Below are positions 59,390 to 64,000 of a stretch of DNA of 64,000 nt, one piece after another. The notes below the pieces were generated by a model, which saw only the letters and a list, made by a program, of their open reading frames with translations, ran no database searches and was not told the origin of the DNA. The DNA lies in assembly GCA_035079385.1 (NCBI GenBank), contig JAVHKY010000003.1, positions 12,689,501 through 12,753,500 of the forward strand, written 5' to 3'. The DNA is from Aspidiotus rigidus (taxonomy: Eukaryota; Arthropoda; Insecta; Hemiptera; Diaspididae). The position numbers were made by a program, and so were the translations under genes. Position 1 is the stretch's first letter; every line of letters starts with the position of its first letter.

Positions 59390-61985
59390 AGTCTCCACGT
59401 AGCAAAGGTTGTAACTGTTCGAAGTCTTTAAAGTAGCTCTAGGTCAAGCGTGACGAAAATTTCCTACCGTTCCCCTGCCCAAAGACGCATCCACGCCAAA
59501 AATGTATTGAACCGAGTTCCTTGCCTACCAATACAAACGGTGCATAGGGCTATTTTTCACGCCATCACCTCTCTCTAATTCCCAGAAAGGCCTCCAGCTA
59601 TTGATTTTTTTTCAAATGCTATCAAAAAGTGGATGTCTGTTTTTATTCAGCAGATGCAATGTATGAGTACGTTTACAAACTCTGCGGATTAATTTATCAC
59701 TTGAGAAGATTTCTGCATTAACAAGTTTCAACTCCCTTATGTATCATACTTACCATATAGTTGAAACAATTTGCTAAAGGGGACTCTCCAATAATGATAA
59801 TTGATATCAAAGTCATTAAGGGGGAATATAGCACTATACTGTATCGAGTGAACACTTCTAGATCCTCCAGTTTTCTTATGACTGAGAAATCGTCCACGAT
59901 TGTGCACACGAGACAGTAAATTGTTGAGCTCGACATAAATGATTTAATTTTAGTATAGTTACGATTCAAGGAATTTTACAACGTCCGACGGTACGCTGCA
60001 CTTTTACACCCTCTTTATCTGAAAGAAGGCAGAAGTAGAAATCTTATAAGGAAATACATGCGACTGACATTTTCCGTCACAGTTCTCCGATTGCCATAAA
60101 GTAGAGTTTATTTCTTCTATCGCAAAAAGGAATAATAAAGAATGGCAGCGTTTATCCTCTCCAAACAACGAGTGCGCTTTATTTCAACACTTTCTCGGCA
60201 AACTTTATCAGAAAGTGGTGAACTGTTTCTAGATCGTCTTCAACTTTCTGATGTTCGAATAACTAGCATAGATGGCGAGCATTATTACGTGCTATTTATT
60301 TTTATTCGCGAACGCATCTCTTCTAGTTGATGCGGAAGAAGGAAAACTATTATCACGTTGTATAATGCGAATAGGATTATACATTCTTACTCCAGTTTAC
60401 CATGTATTGTTGAGCAATGGTTGTACCAACTTTTGAAGAAGAATTCTTCAATCATTTTGCTTACAAAGTATCCATAATAGAAGTTATGAACAAATTTATG
60501 TACTGCAACGTGCTTCATATTTATTCTTCGATATGTAGCGACCAATAAATGACGCATACGTATTTTGACTTTACTTTGTTTCTCTCCAACTTATGAAAAA
60601 TTATTCGTCTTAGTGGTGTATGATTTTGCGCAACTGCAATAATTATTCAAGGTTTACACCTTAGTAAATTGTTCTGACTCGTTTCAAGTCTTCAGGCTGG
60701 GTTTACAACTTCATAACTCTTGGATTTGCATTCGGACTTCCTTGAGACGGTTACAAGTGACCGAAGGACTTTTACTTATTTTTCAATGTGACAAGTGGCG
60801 ATAGATACATTTCTGTTGGTAGGTAAGCAAGGAAGCCATCAGAAAGGGATCGTAATACCGGTTCATTTTACAATCATGGATTCTTGCGCAATGGAGGAAA
60901 ATTTCACGTACCTACAGGATCTACCTTTTGCTAGCACAGAAAAATGCAAAAGCTCAAATTAAAGAAGCAATAAAATTAAACAAAGGAAAACAATGCAGTG
61001 AGAGCTTTTGACGATGCTTTGGTGTTGGCGGCCCCTCGTCACCTTAACCTTATTGTACATATCTCGTTTGGTCTATCAAGAGTTCAATACCAAAAGTTGG
61101 TTCGCGCAAATTTTCGAACTGAATGCGACAGGGAAATTAGCACAAAGTTAAACTTAGCCGGGGACTTGCCCGGTTGCCCCTCCGCGTTCACAATTGGAAA
61201 TACATGCGTGATGAGGGCTTCAGGTTGGTCTTCTATGCCTCAGTGGAGATGGTGCTCTGCACTGATCCAGCAAGTTCTCGTCCTCTGGACAGTTTCTAGT
61301 TACCACCTTTTTTCGGGTTGTAGTCTTCGCCTTGAAGCTGAGAACTTTCAATTTTTGTAATAAAAACGCATCGTGTTGTAGAGAAAATAGGGAACAAATG
61401 CAATTCTAAACGATAGCGCCATACTCGCCTCATCCACGTGACGTCCTCCTATATCAGACAAGGTTACGAACATCCTCTATTGTACTTGCTGTCTAGGTGG
61501 AGTGAATCTTACCTAGTTGCTCTGCTACCATATTAGAGGGTGATCAGGCCTGAAGAGGTTAACCCCATAGGGACGTCAAGAGAGTCAACCAGAATAGTTG
61601 CCAAAATCAGTTTGAGATGTGGATTTGATGAGCGGAGTGCGAACATGGACTACGATGAAGAGCGTTGAGTAATGCAAGCCGTGGGGGCACAGCTGGACCT
61701 TAATTATACGTCCTGAACCCCTACTCTATTTTCTCAATTGCGTCCGGTCCGGGCGTCCAGGCAGTTTGCTACATTAGGTGATGTATTTGCAGAAATTAAC
61801 AGAAGACGATCGGTGAAACTAGCCTGACGGGGTAAGGGGTTAATGGAATGTGAATTACATTTCGACTTTTACTCTATTTTCTGAGGTTGCGTCTCTGTGT
61901 GACCTTCGAAAAATGTCCATGTTTGTATTACTCTTATACCAAGGGAAAGGAGACACCTTTTAGTAGGACAAATATAACGCAATTA
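59390..61985. other. intergenic, no supported gene
   Basis: A 120-codon frame at 60998-61360 has no convincing family resemblance. CTACTCTATTTTCTCAATTGCGTC (61720-61743) and TTTACTCTATTTTCTGAGGTTGCGTC (61867-61892) are near copies and look like repeat-derived sequence leading into the array that follows. Confidence 0.4.
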
Positions 61986-61989
61986 TTAT

Positions 61990-62072
61990 TGACATGTTCC
62001 ATGTCTTTTCTCTCGCCGGACCCCGATTTTGAAACTCGCGAGTACACCCCGCGTAATAATAATAATTAATAA

Positions 62073-62105
<33 letters not shown>

Positions 62106-62443
62106 AAATAAATAAATAAATTATTAATTAAATAATTAAATAAATAAATAATTAAATAATTAATATAATTAATAATTAGAAAATCTCTACCCCGTGGGTG
62201 ATTCAGAAATTCGCGAGTACACCCCGCGTAATAATAATAAATAATTAATTAATTAATTAATTAATTAATTAATTAATTAATTAATTAATTAATTAATTAA
62301 TTAATAATTAAATAATTAAATAATTAAATAATTAATATAATTAAATAATTAAATAATTGATTTGACATGTTCCATGTCTTTTCTCTCGCCGGACCCCGAT
62401 TTTGAAACTCGCGAGTACACCCCACGTAATAATAATAATTAAT

Positions 62444-62474
<31 letters not shown>

Positions 62475-62870
62475 AAATAATTAATATAATTAATAATTAG
62501 AAAATCTCTACCCCGTGGGTGATTCAGAAATTCGCAAGTACACCCCGCGTAATAATAATAAATAATTAATTAATTAATAATTAATTAATTAAATAATTAA
62601 ATAAATAAATGATTAAATAATTAATATAATTAATAATTTGAAAATCTCTACCCCTTGGGTGATTCAGAAATTCGCGAGTACACCCCTCGTAATAATAATA
62701 GATAATTAATTAATTAATTAAATAATTTAATTATTTAATAAATAAATAATTAAATAATTAATATAAATAAATAATTAAATAATTAAATAAATTAATAATT
62801 AAATAAATTAATAATTAAATAAATAAATAAATAAATAATTAAATAATTAATATAATTAATAATTAGAAAA
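61990..62870. repeat. microsatellite field built into ~140-370-bp direct repeats
   Basis: The block TGACATGTTCCATGTCTTTT...CGAGTACACCCC(G/A)CGTAATAAT occurs at about 61991 and 62363. The block GAAAATCTCTACCCCGTGGG...CGAGTACACCCCGCGTAATAAT occurs at about 62179, 62482 and 62640. Each ends in the same CGCGTAATAAT and then runs of TAAA, TTAA or TAAT. The shared 3' edge followed by simple repeats looks like serial copies of a retroelement tail or expansion of one composite unit. Confidence 0.85.
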
Positions 62871-62879
62871 TTTTCCAAG

Positions 62880-63189
62880 TCCTTCCTATCATATATGGCT
62901 GGATAGTCGAAATTTTTCCAAGTCCCCTAGACTTGAATTGTCTCATACCATTCCAATACAACAGCGAGATCGCTCGTTCGCCCCACGAAAGTTGATACCT
63001 CAAAATATAGAACACCCACTATTACCTCAAAATATTTCTCATACAAGACTTATACGACGCCAAGATAGGTAAAGGGGTAAACGAATGATATCTCACGAAC
63101 ACTTGACCTAGTAGAAGAATTAATAATAAATAAATAATGAATAAATAAATAAACAAATAAATAAATAAATGAATAAATAAATAAATACA

Positions 63190-63225
<36 letters not shown>

Positions 63226-63520
63226 ATTAAATAATTAAATAATTAAATAATAAAATAATTAAATAATTAAATAATTAAATAATTAAATAAATGAATAAAT
63301 AAATAAATGAATAAATAAAGGCTGAATAGTCGAAATTTTTCCATGTCCCCTAGACTTGAATTGTCTCATACCATTCCAATACAACAGCGAGACAGGGGGC
63401 GAACGAGCGGAGCGAGTTCGCGCTACGTCATTTTTCTCATAGAAGACTTATACGACGCCAAGATAGGTAAAGGGGTAAACGAATAATATCTCACGAACAC
63501 TTGACCTAGTATAGAAGCCT
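62880..63520. repeat. ~200-bp direct repeat split by TAAA microsatellite
   Basis: Copy 1 (about 62893-63115) and copy 2 (about 63320-63515) share GGATAGTCGAAATTTTTCCA/GAATAGTCGAAATTTTTCCA, CCCCTAGACTTGAATTGTCT, ACAACAGCGAGA, GACTTATACGACGCCAAGAT and TCTCACGAACACTTGACCTA. About 200 bp of TAAA/TTAA lies between. The middle parts differ (63390-63430 has GAACGAGCGGAGCGAGTTCG). Confidence 0.85.
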
Positions 63521-63539
63521 AGACTGAAATATTTCAAGA

Positions 63540-63800
63540 TGACTGATAAAATATAAGAGACATGGAACATGATTTTCATTTATTTGGCTATGCCAGAAAA
63601 TTTTTTAATCTCTCATGGGTATTTTCTTCTTTTTTTTCTTTAGTCATGGGGAATTTGTTCAGAGGGATGAGCAATGCCCCCTTTCGCCCCTTTTGGCTAC
63701 GCCCCTGTTTTGTCCTTGCATTGAATGGGGGCATTATCCAGTTCCTCTCCCTGGATCCGAACCTGTGCAGGAAGAACATAATAACCTATATTGATAAAGT
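63540..63800 (+). repeat. dispersed repeat related to 10610-10905
   Basis: ATGGAACATGATTTTCATTT followed by ATTTGGCTATGCCAGAAAA matches the minus strand near 10815-10860. The 80-codon frame here is probably a shadow of the repeat rather than a gene. The last 200 bases of the window show nothing recognisable. Confidence 0.5.
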
Positions 63801-64000
63801 GTGAATGAACTTGATTATTGTTCTTCAAAAATGACTGGAAAAGGTCACGGGAGCATCGCCGAGTTTATATAAAAATTTTATTAGCATAATACGAACAAAG
63901 ATGCGCAACAAAACGCCTCAATTAAATTATGCCGAGACCTTTTTCACGTTTTTGTAAGGCTCTATTTTCTTGGATTATCGACTGAAATATTTTTTAGTAG

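Noticed and set aside
60998..61360. A 120-codon frame with AFDDALVLAA, resembling a reverse-transcriptase FADD box
   Set aside because: No other reverse-transcriptase motif lies at the right distance; the match is too short.

Overview
The window is eukaryotic nuclear DNA from an arthropod, most likely an insect. It is AT-rich, has GT-AG introns often only 50-90 bp long, carries insect-type non-LTR retrotransposon relics, and encodes proteins close to animal MOCOS, RpS18, DNAJA, UROD, NDUFB6 and RpL12. I cannot name the species; a hemipteran is a guess.

Layout. 0-6.4 kb is repeat-rich with no recognisable gene: a 0.7-kb foldback element, a 95-bp tandem array, and a duplicated block hit by a 129-bp MITE. 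6.4-6.6 kb holds one possible exon of a small membrane protein. 6.67-10.6 kb is a 3.9-kb foldback element whose arms are tandem repeats, with a tRNA-derived SINE inserted in one arm. 10.9-15.8 kb is unremarkable. 16.1-17.5 kb is a decayed Jockey-like LINE split by a MITE. 18.0-19.6 kb is a decayed gene of a dispersed Cys-rich family. 18.5-23.2 kb is a nest of MITEs, including a hAT-like element that contains a foldback that contains a MITE.

24.5-41.2 kb is a compact housekeeping island: MOCOS (+), RpS18 (-), DNAJA-type HSP40 (+), UROD (-), NDUFB6 (+), RpL12 (-). RpS18/DNAJA and UROD/NDUFB6 are head-to-head pairs with shared upstream regions that contain CCAAT boxes; the first also has a perfect heat-shock element. 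MOCOS activates molybdenum hydroxylases, UROD works in heme synthesis, NDUFB6 is a complex I subunit, the two ribosomal proteins serve translation, and DNAJA is an HSP70 co-chaperone. No shared pathway is implied; the clustering looks like ordinary dense packing.

41.2-64 kb is again gene-poor: a small foldback with repeat arms (44.1-44.8 kb), a 48-bp satellite organised as 1.86-kb higher-order copies (48-51.9 kb), an R1-like LINE 3' fragment (54.4-55.3 kb), a 2.5-kb element with about 370-bp terminal inverted repeats and a GC-rich interior (55.34-57.88 kb), a 144-bp palindrome, and a TAAA/TTAA microsatellite field built into larger direct repeats (62-63.5 kb).

The most unusual theme is recurrent foldback structures with tandem-repeat arms. 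Two loci share the same repeat but have different outer inverted flanks.
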